A program made the position numbers and the translations under genes. A model generated the notes under the pieces. The model was not told the origin of the DNA, made no database searches, and saw only the letters and a list, made by a program, of their open reading frames with translations. From Populus alba (Eukaryota; Streptophyta; Magnoliopsida; Malpighiales; Salicaceae), in NCBI RefSeq assembly GCF_005239225.2, contig NC_133287.1:10087493-10151492 (forward strand): 64,000 bases of DNA. The letters run 5' to 3'. Below are positions 1 to 13,010 of this stretch, in pieces (position 1 is the first letter of the stretch; each line of letters opens with the position of its first letter).

Positions 1-11
1 TCATTTTACAG

Positions 12-80
12 GATGGAGGCCTTGATGTCACCGTTCAAGAATCTCACATGCACACCGTCGGGGATAAATGGTGTAATTAG
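12..80 (+). CDS. Possible terminal exon of a gene entering from the left (partial)
   Basis: A TTTTACAG acceptor is followed by 22 open codons ending in TAG at 78-80. The reading would end ...HTVGDKWCN. I do not recognise the peptide. It could be the last exon of a plus-strand gene lying mostly outside the window, perhaps the missing MPB2C paralogue, but the residues do not match the C terminus of the MPB2C copy at 19.5 kb. It may equally be chance. Confidence 0.25.
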   Translation, partial: DGGLDVTVQESHMHTVGDKWCN

Positions 81-329
81 CGCAGGAAAAATAACGAGGT
101 AGTTAAAGTTTGTGAATTTAATCTTGTGTTTTTCAATCTGAATTTAAATTTTAATTAATATCGTGTTTTAGAAAAGCAATAATATCAAAGTTTGCTTATC
201 ATTAATTTAAAATTTTATATTTACTATGCTAATTTTATAAAAAACAAATCCCACCGATGGACGAATTTTATCCATGGAAGACGTGTATGAGTTTCTAAAT
301 ACACAACCTGGGGGTGCACATCAACCATA

Positions 330-660
330 TAAACTGCAGATAAAGACAGATACATTAACTTCTAATCTATTCAAACACCAGAGAAAGACACGAGAGCAGC
401 ATCTGTCATGAAAAGCCTGGCATATCAACTGACAATACATTGAGTAAACACCACTACACACAGACATGACTTGACCGCACAAAGCGTGCTGAAACATGCT
501 GGAAGTTCTCCTTAATTAGGTTTCTCTTTCGTGGTTTTAGCTGATTACTTGTTGGTACTGGGTTGTGATCAGTGGTGGCCTTTTGTTTTTCATTTTTGTG
601 ACGGGAGAGCCTACAATTGATGTCAAAGTAGTTCTATATGATCCATATGTTATTTATAGA
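330..660 (+). pseudogene. 3'-end remnant of an MPB2C-like gene (duplicate of 19.53-19.86 kb)
   Basis: This segment aligns by eye with 19535-19860, the end of the last exon and the 3' flank of the intact MPB2C gene. Shared landmarks in the same order include ATTAACTTCT, a block around TGACCGCACAAAG.GTGCTGAA, and TTTTCATTTTTG followed by TTTGATGTCAAAG/CAG-like sequence. No coding exon is visible upstream of 330, so either the coding part lies left of the window or it has been lost. Together with RRP7 to the right it marks one end of a segmental duplication. Confidence 0.6.
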
Positions 661-1252
661 TGGGACTTCAGGTTAAACAGTACTATGAACACTAAAGAGT
701 GGAATTGGCCAGCAGAAATAAAATTTCAACCTTAAGATAACACAATGCCACAGTGGTACTCTACATCTCATTATTAAGCGCTACGTCATTTTATCATCAT
801 CCATGGATAAGGCCAAACTTCTAGTTCCCTGAGCTAACATCTTTTGTTTTTTGATGTGGCATTTCTGGTGGGAAAATTGCCAAAACCTGATGTGGTTAAA
901 TGGAGTCCTCCCTCATGTTCACAAAAAAAAAAAAAAAAAAGGCAGCCCTCCCTCCATTATTGCAGTTTGGGCCACTAGAACTCGTTACTGAAAGGTATTG
1001 CAAGCAGAAAGCATCATAGAATTCAGCAACATTATGCAATTTGACAATTCAGTTAATCACCTGGAAAATTGTACATTTTTGTAGATAGTTATGATAACTC
1101 AAGAATACAGTTGCTGATCTCTAATTAACTTACCAGGTGCAAAAATTTTAAGCACTTAGAATGCCGCCCCCCTAATTCATAGGTTGCAAAAAAATTCAAA
1201 GCATTACGAGATGCTTCAGATTCCGATCATCTTTGTATGGCCTCTGCAGTAC
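661..1252. other. Convergent intergenic sequence
   Basis: AT-rich DNA between the MPB2C remnant and the RRP7 stop codon. It includes a poly(A) run at 922-940 and presumably the RRP7 3' untranslated region next to 1252. No open frame or repeat stands out. Confidence 0.5.
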
Positions 1253-4200
1253 TCAGTAAGGTCGAAACTTCCTAGCAGCTCTCAATTGCTGAATCCGCTT
1301 TCTATCCTCCTCAAATTTGCTTCGGAGAGCCATAATTTCTGCAAGGAAATTTAACTATCAACTTGCTTCACAAGAATTGATAAAGCGATAAAGATGCCTG
1401 AATGATCTGAAAGTCAACCTTAATACTTTATAACGGAAAGACTCAACTCATCCCAAATAGCAACAGGAAGCAACAGCATGTGCCGTGGCTTCTTAGATGA
1501 AGAGAACAATATTCAAACAAGTGCATGCAGATCATTACATGGTCCGTATATATCAGGAAAATCATCATAGTTACTTTAACCAGGGATAGCATATTGCACA
1601 AACAATAAGTACACTAATTTGCTATTTGTAAGATTCATCATACCACTCCTCTGAGCTTCTCTTTTCTGAAACCGGTAGAATTCAAGACCAACTTCCTTGG
1701 GCTTTTTCTTGGTCATCTGATTCTCCACAGCAGCCGGAGCAACAGAGCCCACAGTAATTCCACTTTCTGAATCTGTTGTCTTTTTCCTTCCTTTGTGATG
1801 TTTAACAACTGTCCATCCCCCTTCAGCAGCTTGGTCTTCTCTTTCTTTTCTTTCCTGTACATGACACGTCAAGACAAATGAGAAAAAGGAGGACCACGAT
1901 GATATGGAAGAAAGCCTAAATCTACCACACAAAAAAAGAGCACACTGACCACATAATCTGCAAATGGAAAGCATACATTTTAATTTCCAAGTAAAGTGAA
2001 CAAAAATACGAGTGTCTGTGAGAGAGAGAGAGAGAGAGAGAGAATGACATTTTTTTTTAAATGCTGAAATACGCAGCACTATTAACAAAACATCCACTTT
2101 ACAGAAATTCTTCCAAATGTTTGAAAGGATGAACAGCTATACCACACATCTACATTTGTCAAAAGGAAACCATGACAAGCATGCTTTCCAGCAGGAATGT
2201 TTTTGTACAAACTCAAAGCGAGATATTCAAAATTGGGCCAGACAATGCATGCACAGGTCTGTGATCACTCTTAAAGAAACAATAGAAGTACTAAGAAACA
2301 GAAAGGAAAAGGATTCCACTACATCAAGAGTCAATCTCAGAGATGCAAGCGAGACAATACCTGTTCAAGTTTTTCCTCATGGGAAATTATGAACTCGTCT
2401 AACCTTTGTTGCAGCACCTTCAAACCCGGTCTACTTTGATGGTAATCTGTAAGCCACTCTGTAATGCAAGTTTAAAGTCAGGAAACTAAATAATGAAGAA
2501 ATATTTACATTGATAAAAACCAATACCAGAAATTAAACTGATATGGCGCATGGTGAAACCTGTCAGAGAATTAAATTAAGCAAAATTTAGCTAATACCCT
2601 TACCCCATTCATGACATGCAAATCCATTATGTCATGCCATAAAATAGAAATGGATACTTCTATGCTACTCAGCCAACACAAAATAAAAAGGATGTGTTCA
2701 GGTTTACTACCACGCACTAATTACACTTATCTCTATGTGATGGTGAACAAAACAAAACAAAACTTCACAGAGAATATTCGAACATTTATTTTTATTTGAT
2801 TGCCAAATATTTTTACTATTTAATAGGATTTTATGAGATTGAAGAGCTAAAACATATCACACGATATGATTCATACATACTTTTCATTCCTTTTGAGCAG
2901 TCCTCATCCATAGAAGAAATACAATATGCTTCACCATGTTCGGTCTCTCCCCTCTTTTCCAGTATATTCTCCTCCTCATTTGATGTGTCATGCTCCTTTT
3001 TCTTTTTCTTAGATTTCTTGGATTTACCTAAAAGGAATGAGAGGAACACATGAGACAACACTAAAAGAACACAATATAATGTTTTCAAGAGAAATTCTGC
3101 ATAACCAAAGGAATTGCTTATTTACAGGTTCTGTCATCTGTCCTAACTTCCAAGAGCATCATATCTTTTCCCTTGGAAATTTAATATCTCCTTTTAGCTT
3201 AATAAAGTTTAAAGGTAGAAAACAATATTATGACTAACAAAGAGAATAGTATGAAAACTAAACAGATGTTCTTTATTTTATTGCTTGATGTAGATTACAA
3301 CAATCTCAAGTTCAAGAACAAGAAACACGCCAGAAGGGGAAAAAAAAAATAGAAAACAAAAGGTGGCAGCACTTTGGTGTGCATACTCAAAGAGAGTTTT
3401 AGACAGAAAGGACATCGTGAACAAAATCACAGAGCTCCCATTTTGCCAAATATGGTATTTAATCAATTGAGAGACTGCACCAGCGAACCCAGGTGTGCAC
3501 TGATGCAATATGTCTAAACAAAATGGATCAGCAAAATAACACAATATCTTAGTTACATTCTGCCAAGATATAGTATTTCGAAACATATTTCACCTAGCTA
3601 AAATTCTATTGCCTTACATTTTTGTTCATTAAAACCATCTTCGGATTCAGTACCAAGCTGATCATATTTGCCAACCAGAGCATTATTTTGCTCTTCACTT
3701 CTCTGTTTCTTTTTCCTCAGTTTGTTCCTCTTCTTTTCTCCTTCTGCTTTAGTTCGGTCATCTTCTGAAACAAGAAAAACTAATTATTGAGACAAGGTTA
3801 TTAGAAATATAGATAGGCAAACAGTTTGCTATATCTAAAACTTTTAAACCTCGACTGATCCGAATAGCATCACCACCATCAAAGTTATTTCCCTTCTCCC
3901 TTTTCCTCTTCTTCTTCTCTGCTGGATTGTTTACATTATTCCTTTCATCCTCTTTCTTTATCATTGCATCTGAAAAAAAAAATGGTCAAGCAAAACTACC
4001 AGCAATAATTTCAGTATTTACAATTTCAAATATAGCAGCAATTTTAGGCATAAGTTGTACATGATTTGCAGGTTAATAACCATGGAAGAAACCAAGAAAT
4101 CTTCATTAATTGCATCCCCCTTATTCGGGCCTAAATCAATGGGTAGAATTTCAACCAATTTATCCCTGTGAAGTGAAATGATTCAGTCCCTGTCTAAGAG

Positions 4201-5402
4201 TGCTATGGTGCCCAGTGCCCACTGGCACAACAACCCTAAACAGTCCCATACATATAGTGATTATGAAATTCATTTATATGTCAAGTGCTACTCATTGTGA
4301 AGTTTATTTCATTTTGTAAAACCAGCATCTTACAAAATGAAGCTGCGATGTTATTCTTGGCTCCAACGGAGCTCATTTTTGTCCCTTAATCGTATGGAAA
4401 ACCATTTCATGTCTGCTACTTTTCCTTCAAGAAAAACCAGCTATTCTTTGTAAGTAATGTAACTGAAATATCAAAAAATTTAATGGTAACCAGATTATGA
4501 TGAATAACAATACATCTTGGGCAGTTTTTCCCATTTAGCATAGTAGTTCTCCTGCACTCAAAGGATATATATCCCAGTTTATAGTAGTGAATGGAAGAAA
4601 GGTCAAGCAGAATATCTATTGTTTGATAAACCATGCTGACGAATGAGCCGAGCACATGTACTGCAAAACACTAAAAATTCCATTCATTTATGTCTACCAC
4701 CACCACAATTTTTAACACTATAGGAGAATCACCTCATTCACCACTAAAAAAAAAAAAAAAAAAAAAAAAAAACATGCACATCATTCTTAACTATTAAATA
4801 TTTGTTTGTGAAATTTTCAACCTGTTGTATACAAAAAAAAAAAAAAAAAAGACGCAAGCTTGCAGGAACTAGTTCAAGCTTGGGTAATCTTTATCAATTA
4901 AAGCTCCAGCTTCCATCTTTAACCAAAAGTTCAATAATGCCAAAGAATACAAATCTTACAGGTTTGTTTAGAAGCACTTGCTACCCATTTTTGTGTTAGC
5001 TACTACGCCAGAACTTCACAGTTCAACATTCAACAGAAAAATACCTTGTGAAAAAACAATTGCATAACCTAATTCTCAGCACCCTAAACTCATTCTCTTT
5101 AAAATTTTATACCTAAAACTTGAGAGAATAAACTAGCTTTCTCAAAACTGGTTGTTCACAATAAAAGTTCATGTTTTCCTATATGCATCAATAACAAGCA
5201 CCAAGCAGATTGAACAGAAAAGGTTCTTCGAATAAAACCCACAAGTTAGAATCGCGCAAAAGGCAAAAACTTGAAAGATAGTAAGCTATTGAGAGCAAGA
5301 AACTTTGAATGAGGAGATACCCTTTTCACTGAATTTGCTATTATTAGCCTTCTTGCTCTTTTTCTGCTGTTTCTTGTCTACTTTTTCTTTCAAGTTCCCC
5401 AT
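1253..5402 (-). CDS. RRP7: Ribosomal RNA-processing protein 7 homologue, seven exons
   Basis: Spliced reading: 5402..5321, 3969..3850, 3764..3618, 3027..2881, 2446..2361, 1854..1644, 1338..1253. All introns are GT-AG, phases agree, and the total is 292 codons plus TGA. Residues 1-165 are Lys/Glu-rich with several KKKRK-type clusters (nuclear/nucleolar signals). Residues 166-292 match what I recall of the RRP7 C-terminal domain: a PGLKVLQQRLDEF segment, GGWTVVKHHKGRKKTTDSES, KKKPKEVGLEFYRFQKRE, and the terminal QQLRAARKFRPY. RRP7 proteins act in the nucleolus in 18S rRNA maturation and small-subunit assembly. The length is close to that of plant RRP7 (about 300 residues). The start MGNLKEK is chosen because basic sequence begins there; the frame stays open upstream to an ATG at 5486. 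A small extra exon in the long first intron cannot be excluded. A decayed copy lies at 21.2-23.1 kb. Confidence 0.88.
2021..2043. repeat. (GA)n microsatellite in RRP7 intron 5
   Basis: Uninterrupted GA dinucleotides lie inside the intron between exons 2446..2361 and 1854..1644. At the equivalent place in the pseudogene copy (21896-21930) the simple repeat is GT/GA, so the site has been repeat-prone since before the duplication. Confidence 0.9.
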
Positions 5403-6235
5403 CTCGTTTGCAAAGTCTGGGTTTTTTTTTCCCTTCCTCTTTAGAGTCGCTGCTCGCCAGAAAATAGCAATAGGAGAGAGGCACAAGCCAAAACCAGGCG
5501 CGGCGCCACTTATGATACCCCTCTCCTTAGTTCTGTAAAACAGGCCCCCAGGTTTCCATCCATAGTTAATTTAGTCCCCCTCTCAAGTTACTTTTACCAC
5601 TGCACATTAATTTCTAATTATATATACGTAGTAGTATAATTTTATTAATTTTATTTTCTTTATTTAATTCAATTGGTTTCCATCTCAAAGTCCTTTTTTC
5701 ATATGTCATATTAGCATTATTTTCAATGCTAAAATCCAATTGTAATTAAAAAAAGTTATATACATCTATAATCGTTACACAAATACATTGTTTTATACAT
5801 TATCACTTGCAATGAAAGCCAAATTATTATAATGCTTAAAGCTGAACTAGCGTAACTAATATAAAAAAAAAACATAAATTCAAAATATAATAATAATAAT
5901 AATAATAATAGATGGTACCATTGAGAAATATATTTGATATTTTTCGATAATAAAATGTTACCAAAGTCCCTAATAATCAAGAATTTTCCCCAAAATAAGC
6001 TTAAGCTTTGAATATTTAGGGTCTAATCGAAACAAGTTACAAAATTGATGAGCTGAGATGTAGTTTTTCTATTGATGATGTGGAAATAATAAAGACTGGT
6101 TGTCTTTATAATAATTATTATATTATTATAGTTATAGCCTAAATCAATTACTTTCTTTTCCTTTGGAATTTTTTTAGATATATATATTTTTTCACTCTTT
6201 TTTTTTCTTTTAACATTTAGTTATTAGAGATTAGA
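5403..6235. other. RRP7 5' flank and AT-rich intergenic DNA
   Basis: The RRP7 5' untranslated region and promoter should lie in the first few hundred bases. A GC-richer block ends near 5510. No clear TATA box was identified for the minus strand. A (TAA)n repeat occupies about 5889-5910. The rest is AT-rich without structure I recognise. Confidence 0.45.
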
Positions 6236-6239
6236 CTTT

Positions 6240-7265
6240 ATAATTTATTATGATTTATTTTATACATGGTTAGCTCGATCTCATAACCCGTATTATGAGT
6301 TTCACAAGTTATCTTGAGTTTTTTTTTTTATCTTTTTTAATTGATATTTTAAAAAAAAAAAATTATCCTTCAATATTGAATTGATTGGGAATCAGGATTC
6401 ATAATTTATTTTAGTTTGCTTTATATTAGATTATCTTAGCCTCATGACTCAAGTCATGAGTTTTGGTTAGTTAACTCGATTGACTTGAGTTTTTTTGTCT
6501 TTTTTTAATTGGAATTTTTTTTTCAATTTTATCATTCAACATTGGGTTGATTATGAATTAGACTTCATGATTTATTTTGGTTTACTTTCTATAAGGTTAT
6601 CTTGGTCATATAACTAAAGTCACGAGTTTATAGGTTATCCTAAGTAGACTCAGGTCATTTTATTATTTTTTGTTTTTAGATTGAGTTTTTTTCAATTTCA
6701 ACCTTCAAAATGATTTAATTAAAAATTAGGCTTCATAAAATGTTTTGATTTGCTTTTTATAGGGTTATCATAGTCTCATGACTTTAGTCACGGATTTGAC
6801 AGGTTAACCTGAGCTAACTTGGGTTATTTTTTTGTTTACTTTTTATGAGGTTATCCCAATCTTATAACCCAGGTCACGAGTTTTGCAGGTTAAGTCAGTT
6901 CAAATTTTTTTTGCTATTATTTTTTTTTTCAATTTCGTCTTTCAACATTTTATTACTTTGGAATTAGGCTTCAAAATTTTTTTCACTTCACTTTCTATAA
7001 AGTTATTTTGGTCTCATTATCCAGGTCACGAGTTTGACGAGTTAACCTAGGTTGATGCAGGTTAATTTTTTTTTTAATCATTTTCAATTTCATTATTCAA
7101 TATTGGGATTGCTTATCCCAAGTCACAGGTTAACTCCAGTTTTTTTAAGTCCTTTTTATAGTTTAATCTTTTTCTTAATTTCATCGTTTAACATTTGGTT
7201 GATTTAGAATTAGATTTTATTATTTTATTTTATTTTATTACTTTCTATGAGTTTATTCCAATCGC
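6240..7265 (+). repeat. Diverged tandem array of a ~165-bp dispersed repeat, left part
   Basis: At least six degenerate units repeat the order: GGTTATCnTnGTCTCATGACC, then GGTCACGAGTTT, then GGTTAACC..GACTCGGGTT, then a T-rich stretch with CAATTTCATCnTTCAAC and ATTGGGTTGATT. Conserved blocks recur near 6265, 6430, 6595, 6765, 6855 and 7005. The array continues at 10805 after an insertion. Related units occur near 13220-13960, 15430, 24560, 28450 and 58640. No coding frame is kept. Confidence 0.75.
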
Positions 7266-8789
7266 ATTACTGACACGACCAAAAGATTGATGTCTTATCC
7301 CAAGTGCAGGAGTGTTGAAGTAATAAATAACCCGACAAGACCAGAGTCGAATCACATGGAGGTGAAATATATAAAATACAAATAATATATATATATATAT
7401 AATAAAATAAAGAGTTTATGAGAATTTTATAGGATATTAATGTAAGGATTAAACAATGATAAAACAATTGTTAAGGTTAGAGGATCCACTAATAGTATTA
7501 TAAATAAGTATAGTATAAACTCTTTTTTATTAATCAACTAGAAACCATACACAAAGGAGGTTTCAACCGGATGATTTATCCTTAATAGTTTATTATAAAT
7601 TATTAACATAATCATATTAATTATCTTATTTAAGTAACACCAAACTTTCAAATATTGTCAGGAATTCATGATGCTAACTTATGTTAACAACAAATCAAAT
7701 TCCTTTCATAGCACAGGTGTAGGTTATACCATACGGTTGGCTATGAAAGTACCAAGCATTTGTTGTACCAAGTGTTATACAACACAAATCTAAATTAACC
7801 ATTTAACAAGCAATGTATTAAGAATTAGTAAGATAAAAAAAATAAGACATGTTAATAACAAACTTTCTTGGATATAAACATTGAAGTCCATATTGAGTTT
7901 ATATTATACCTATTCTAACACCATTAGTGAAACTTTTTCACCTTGACATAATAAACTTAGCTAAACATAATGAAGAAGAGAAACATAAATAAACAACATA
8001 AGAACATAAGTATAATAAAGAAAATAAAAGGCATAAACAAGAGATTAAGAAAAATATAACATGAAATAAAACTTAAACATTACAAAAATATAAAGAAAAA
8101 AAAATAAAAACCATGATCTTGATCTGAACAACCAAGATGCCGAAATCCATGGAAAATGCCTTCTTTTATAGGCCAAAATTTGGAACTATTGATTTGAAGA
8201 TTAATTGTTGAGTGGGTAGCCAACTCTTGACTTGGTAAAAATCCTTATTTTCTTATCTAAAAAAAAATCATTGCTAACATCAAAATTTGAACCATCTGTA
8301 CTCATGAAAGTTCTAAGAAATTGTCTTATATTTCTAGGAAAAAATAATTGAGGTCATTTGGACTTCTAGAACTCAAGAAATGGGCTAAACATTGAACAAT
8401 GTTTGGGCTGTAGGACAAATTCGGACTTATTCGTTGTTGCTATAATTTAGACTTGAAAACGACCTTTTTAAATCTTGGACTTCACGTGAAAGTTGTAGGT
8501 CTATGTCTTACCTTTCCATCCATATAAGGCAGACCCAAATCCAAGAACTACAACTCCAGATATGACCTAATTACCAAACAATGTTACGGTTTGGACTGCA
8601 CCAACATCTCTTTTCTAAGTTTGGCCCTCTTTTTATCCTTTTAATTTTAGTATTTAAACTCATCAATCAATCCTTTTATTTATGTGATAGGCCTGAATTT
8701 AAGATGAACATTTACCATAAATTAAAGGTATCTTATATTTATTAAATATGTTATTATAAAATATGATTTAGTTAAGGAGTTGTTGATAC

Positions 8790-10737
8790 CAAGGTTGTCA
8801 ATTCCGTTTCGGCGGGTGTTCCGTTTTTTCAATTGGAACGGAATGTTCCGGTTTCGGACCGTTTCGGCGTGCCGTTTCGGGGTTGTACTGTTCATATATA
8901 TATATATATATTCAACAAATATAATTTAAATTCAAGATAAATTATGCATGACAAAATACAAACACAATATCAAGCAACATAATTTTAAAATTTAAAATAT
9001 TCCTAAATAGTCAAGATTAAATATAACTTTAATTTAAAATCTTAAAGTAATTTCTCAAGATACCATGTTGATTTACAAATATTATTTGTTAGCTTCACAC
9101 TTTAAATTTATTATGTGATACATTCGGTTTCATATAATAATTATGTATCCTTCCTTATAATTAATTAAGGTTTGGTACATTTGGTTTCACACACACATAT
9201 ATATACACATATAATAATTCTCAAAAAACTATATAATACGGTTATGCTTAAATTACTTATATTTTACACATATACATATAATAATTACTTAGAAATTAAT
9301 ACAACATAGCAGTAAACATATATATATATATATATTCAGTTTCATATAATAATTATGTATCATTTCTTATAATTAATAAGAAATTAATCCGGTCATGGTC
9401 AAGTTACTTATATTATTAACTACCAAACCTAGCAATTAATATACAGAACCTAGCTTGTGCACATAATATAAATCAAACCCAAAGTAAGATTATATATAAA
9501 GAAAAGATTACATTGAACTTGAATTAAATTAGATACAAGACCAAATTAAATTATATACAAAGAAAGTTCCAGCAAAGAACCCCTCCTCTCCTTCGCAGAC
9601 TTCCAGCAATGTAAGTTTTCCATTTCAGAATTAAATTACATACAAAGAAAGACCAAATTAAAACCCCTGACATTGATATTAACGTTCCAGCAATTAATCA
9701 GATTGATCCGCTGACATTGATGCCAAAAAAACCCCTCCTCTCCTTCGCAGTTCGCAGGGAAGAATCCAATAAAAGGAAACCCACAGTCCTGATTTTCTAA
9801 GGCATCCCCAAAAGTAATTAGGATCTGAAGAGACTGAACATCCACTAGCTTTCTACCCTTCTCTCTTCCACATTAAGGGCAGTTCACAATTGAATTAACA
9901 GATGCGCACTCTCTCACAATTCACAAACCCACAGTCCTGATTTTGTTGTCATCTCCGCTGGCTCAAGAAAGAACCACCAGAGCTGAATTATCAACTTCAT
10001 TTACAGCAAACCTCCAAAATAACAGAAAGGCAGATACCAATTCTGACATTAACACGGAGCACGGAGACAATGAAATAAAACACAGAAAGACCAAAAAGGA
10101 TCGCACCTTAGCTCTGCAGGGAAGGGAGCGGATGGCCAACGAGGTTTGATGAATCTTCGGGTTCTGTCTTCTGTGTGATAATCCTCTTGACAGGGAGGTT
10201 GAGACTTGAGAATTATCAACCTCTTTGATAATTCTTTGCCAGGTTGCAGGGGGCGGCTTCTTCTCTTTTTTGTTGATTGTGCAGTTATTGGCTTCTTCTT
10301 CGGTCGGGAAGTCAGTGGCTTACTGCCGCATGGAAGAGCATGACAAACAACAGAGATTCAGAGAACTAGAGAAGACGAAAGATTGTAATTGTTTTGGTCG
10401 GGTTGAGTCTGCGAGGAGGAAGAGAAATTAGGGATTTGGTTTAGCAAAAGAGAAAAAGAGCACGGGCACGGGTGTAGAGTCTGTAGACTGTAGATTGTAA
10501 ACCGGGTTTAATACTTTAATTTTGAATCTAACCTTGAGTCTTTGACTCGGGCAGCGTTGACCCGAAACGGAACGCATTGATTCCGGCCGGAACGTTCCGG
10601 CCGGAATTTGCCCGGAATTTCCGGATCAGACCGAGATTTTACACGAGACGAAACTTGTTCCATTTTGTTTCGTTTTTTTAACTGGTACGAGATGTTCCGG
10701 GCATTCCGGCCGAAACGGAACGGAATCAACAACTCTG
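8790..10737. mobile_element. hAT-superfamily non-autonomous DNA transposon with 8-bp target duplication
   Basis: Terminal inverted repeats: the left end reads CAAGGTTGTCAATTCCG, and the right end, read on the other strand, is CAGAGTTGTTGATTCCG. The flanking 8-bp direct repeat is GTTGATAC (8782-8789 and 10738-10745). An 8-bp duplication plus CA-starting inverted ends is typical of hAT elements. Both ends are filled with TTCCG/CGGAA motifs, the subterminal repeat pattern expected of transposase-binding sites in this superfamily. The GC-richer core (9560-10450) has no transposase-like frame, so mobility would need a transposase supplied in trans. It sits inside the solo LTR 7271-10804 and is therefore younger than it. 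Confidence 0.8.
10580..10607. repeat. Perfect 28-bp palindrome in the hAT right subterminal region
   Basis: The sequence is identical to its reverse complement over 28 bases. Two CCGGCCGG blocks are arranged around a central AACGTT. It lies about 130 bp from the right end of the hAT element, among other CCGGAA motifs. Confidence 0.9.
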
Positions 10738-10809
10738 GTTGATACTTCAAGTACAAAATAATGATATAAAACCTTGATAAAAATGTACTTTTAACTACTG
10801 ATCAATTAC

Positions 10810-11200
10810 TTAGGTCACAAGTTTGGCTAGTTAACCCAGGTTGACTCGGGTTTTTTTTTATCTTTTTTTAATTAATATTTTTTTTTTCAATTTCATCATT
10901 TAACATTGGATTGATTGAGAATTGAGCTTTATAATTTTTTTTTATTTGCTTTATATGGAGTTATCCTAGTCACATGACCTAGGTTACAACTTTGACAGGT
11001 TAACTCGAGTTAACTCATGTTATTTTTTTCCCCTCTTTTTAATTAAATTTGTTTTCAATTTCATCCTTCGTATATTAGTTTAATTGAGAATTAGGTTTCA
11101 TATTTGGTTTTGATTTTTTTTTTTTTTTTTTTAGTTATCCTGGTCTCATGACCCGTGTTATAGATTTAGCATGTTAACTTGGATTGACCTGAATCAATTC
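10810..11200 (+). repeat. Dispersed-repeat array, right part
   Basis: The ~165-bp repeat resumes directly after the ATTAC duplication. Units are visible near 10815, 10965 and 11145, with the same order of blocks (CTCATGACC/GGTTAC../GGTTAACTCG) as in 6240-7265. Confidence 0.7.
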
Positions 11201-13010
11201 AATATGTTTTTGTTTCGATATGTTTTAAAAAACATGTTGTCTTGAGTTTTTCCAGCCAAACTACGCTTTTAATAGTTTTTCGGGTTGTCTTTGAACCTGA
11301 TCATGTCATTAAGTTGAATAGATCACATCCAAACAATTTCATATGTTTTAAATTTGTTTCTACTATAAAATATATTTGTAACACCTAAACATTTTTTATG
11401 TTAAAAATTTAATCTAACCCTTAGCCTAGCACTGACAATGATCTAGATAAACTAAACAAAAAAGGAGGTTTTGCTATTTTTTTTTTATTATTATTTATGC
11501 AAACCTAGGTGTAATGTTTACTACTATAGTGCACTTAATTGGTTCTTTGTTTTCATTCTACAATTATTATTTTGGTCACTGATTTTTTTTTATATATATA
11601 AAAATTTCACCCTTGTTATGTTCACATGATTTAAAGTCTAATTATTCCTTTTATATTGTGTTATGCATCAAGTTTGTAGTGCTGAGAAATTCTCTGACTT
11701 TGAATTGATGCTCAATTTGAGAGATAAGAAAAAGTCATTGAAAAATAAAAAAAGGATAGAAAAAGTAGTTAGATTGCCACATTCTAAAGGCAAAAAAAAT
11801 TAATTTTAGTGTTGATAGGTTCCTTTTGATGAGATGAACGTTATTTAAGTGTTTTTAAGTTTCCATCTCACTGAAAAAAATAGATTGGGGTTAAGAAAAA
11901 AACTTATTAGGTTTATTTTTATATATTTTTAACCGATTTAGGGGTATTTTGAGGTTAACAATTGGTTTATTAAGATTTTTAAGGTGTTTTAGGTGAAAAA
12001 AGATTTTTAGGTTCAGATACTCTCAACCTCACTTTTGGCAATCTCTTTGTTGTTGGAATCTAGACTAAAAAACAATACATCATCTGTTCTATTTTTTAAA
12101 ATAAAATAAAACCTTTCAATTCTTAAACATAAAAATAAAAACACAAGAAGGTTGAGCATAAGGGTCTGACCTTCCATGTCTATACACGCCAAGCCGTCTC
12201 TCTATTGAGCCAAGCGTGTATTGAAATTTTAGGCCCAAGCTTGACCTCTTTTTATGGCCTTTTGTTTTTCATTTTTTTTCTTAGGGTTTGAATGAAATTC
12301 TTTATAAATAAAATATTTGACATGATATTTAAATTATTATTTAGTTTACGCATGATTCTTAAATAATTTTATAGACTTTACGAGAATGTTAACATTTATT
12401 TTTAAATTATTATATACCTAATATGCAAAAACAATAATGTCATTGTTATTGAATTAAAATAAAATTTATATTTTTCTTTTTGTTGCTCTTAATAGATTTT
12501 CTACAAGATTTTATTAATTTTTCACCTTCAATTATATACAAAACAGTGAGAGATTATTTGATTTTCTTTTTTTTATCAAAACTTACTTTTAAGATCATGA
12601 TAAGTTTTTATTTAAAAAATAATTCTTCTGATTTTAAAAACATGTTTTTATTAAAATAATAAAGAGATGCATTAATAAATAATTGGAGTCTAGATTGAAG
12701 AGATGCATTAATAAATAATTGGAGTCTAGATTGAAGAGATGCATTTTTCCTATTTATTTCAAACTATTGAATTGTTTAGAAAAAAGTTACATTTAACATC
12801 TTATAGTTTGATTCGAATTGTGATAAACCGCTATAGTTTGAAAAATTACACTTTAGATGCTAAATCAACAAAAAAAAAAAAATCTTAAAATAGATGAAAA
12901 GACCAAATTAACCTCATATATAATATAATATATAAACCCACATCATGCCACTTAAACAAAATTTCTAAATGTATTCCTTATACTATTTGGTTGGTTGTGG
13001 ATTGAAGATG
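11201..13010. other. AT-rich noncoding stretch
   Basis: No gene or open frame. The only clear structure is a perfect 36-bp direct duplication starting near 12663, followed by the first 10 bases of a third unit (…AGAGATGCAT), ending near 12744. Low-complexity T runs are frequent. Confidence 0.5.

Larger units (their letters stand above)
7271..10804 (+). mobile_element. Solo LTR (TG...CA) flanked by a 5-bp target duplication, carrying a nested hAT element
   Basis: The insert begins TGACACGACC and ends ACTGATCA. It is flanked on both sides by ATTAC (7266-7270 and 10805-10809). Removing it and one ATTAC rejoins a normal dispersed-repeat unit (..CGCATTACTTAGGTCACAAG..), which shows the empty site directly. 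Without the inner hAT insertion the LTR is about 1.58 kb. It contains no recognisable gag, pol, primer-binding site or second LTR, so a solo LTR left by recombination is the simplest reading; a short non-autonomous element is the alternative. The orientation is arbitrary because no coding region or poly(A) signal was assigned. Confidence 0.75.
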
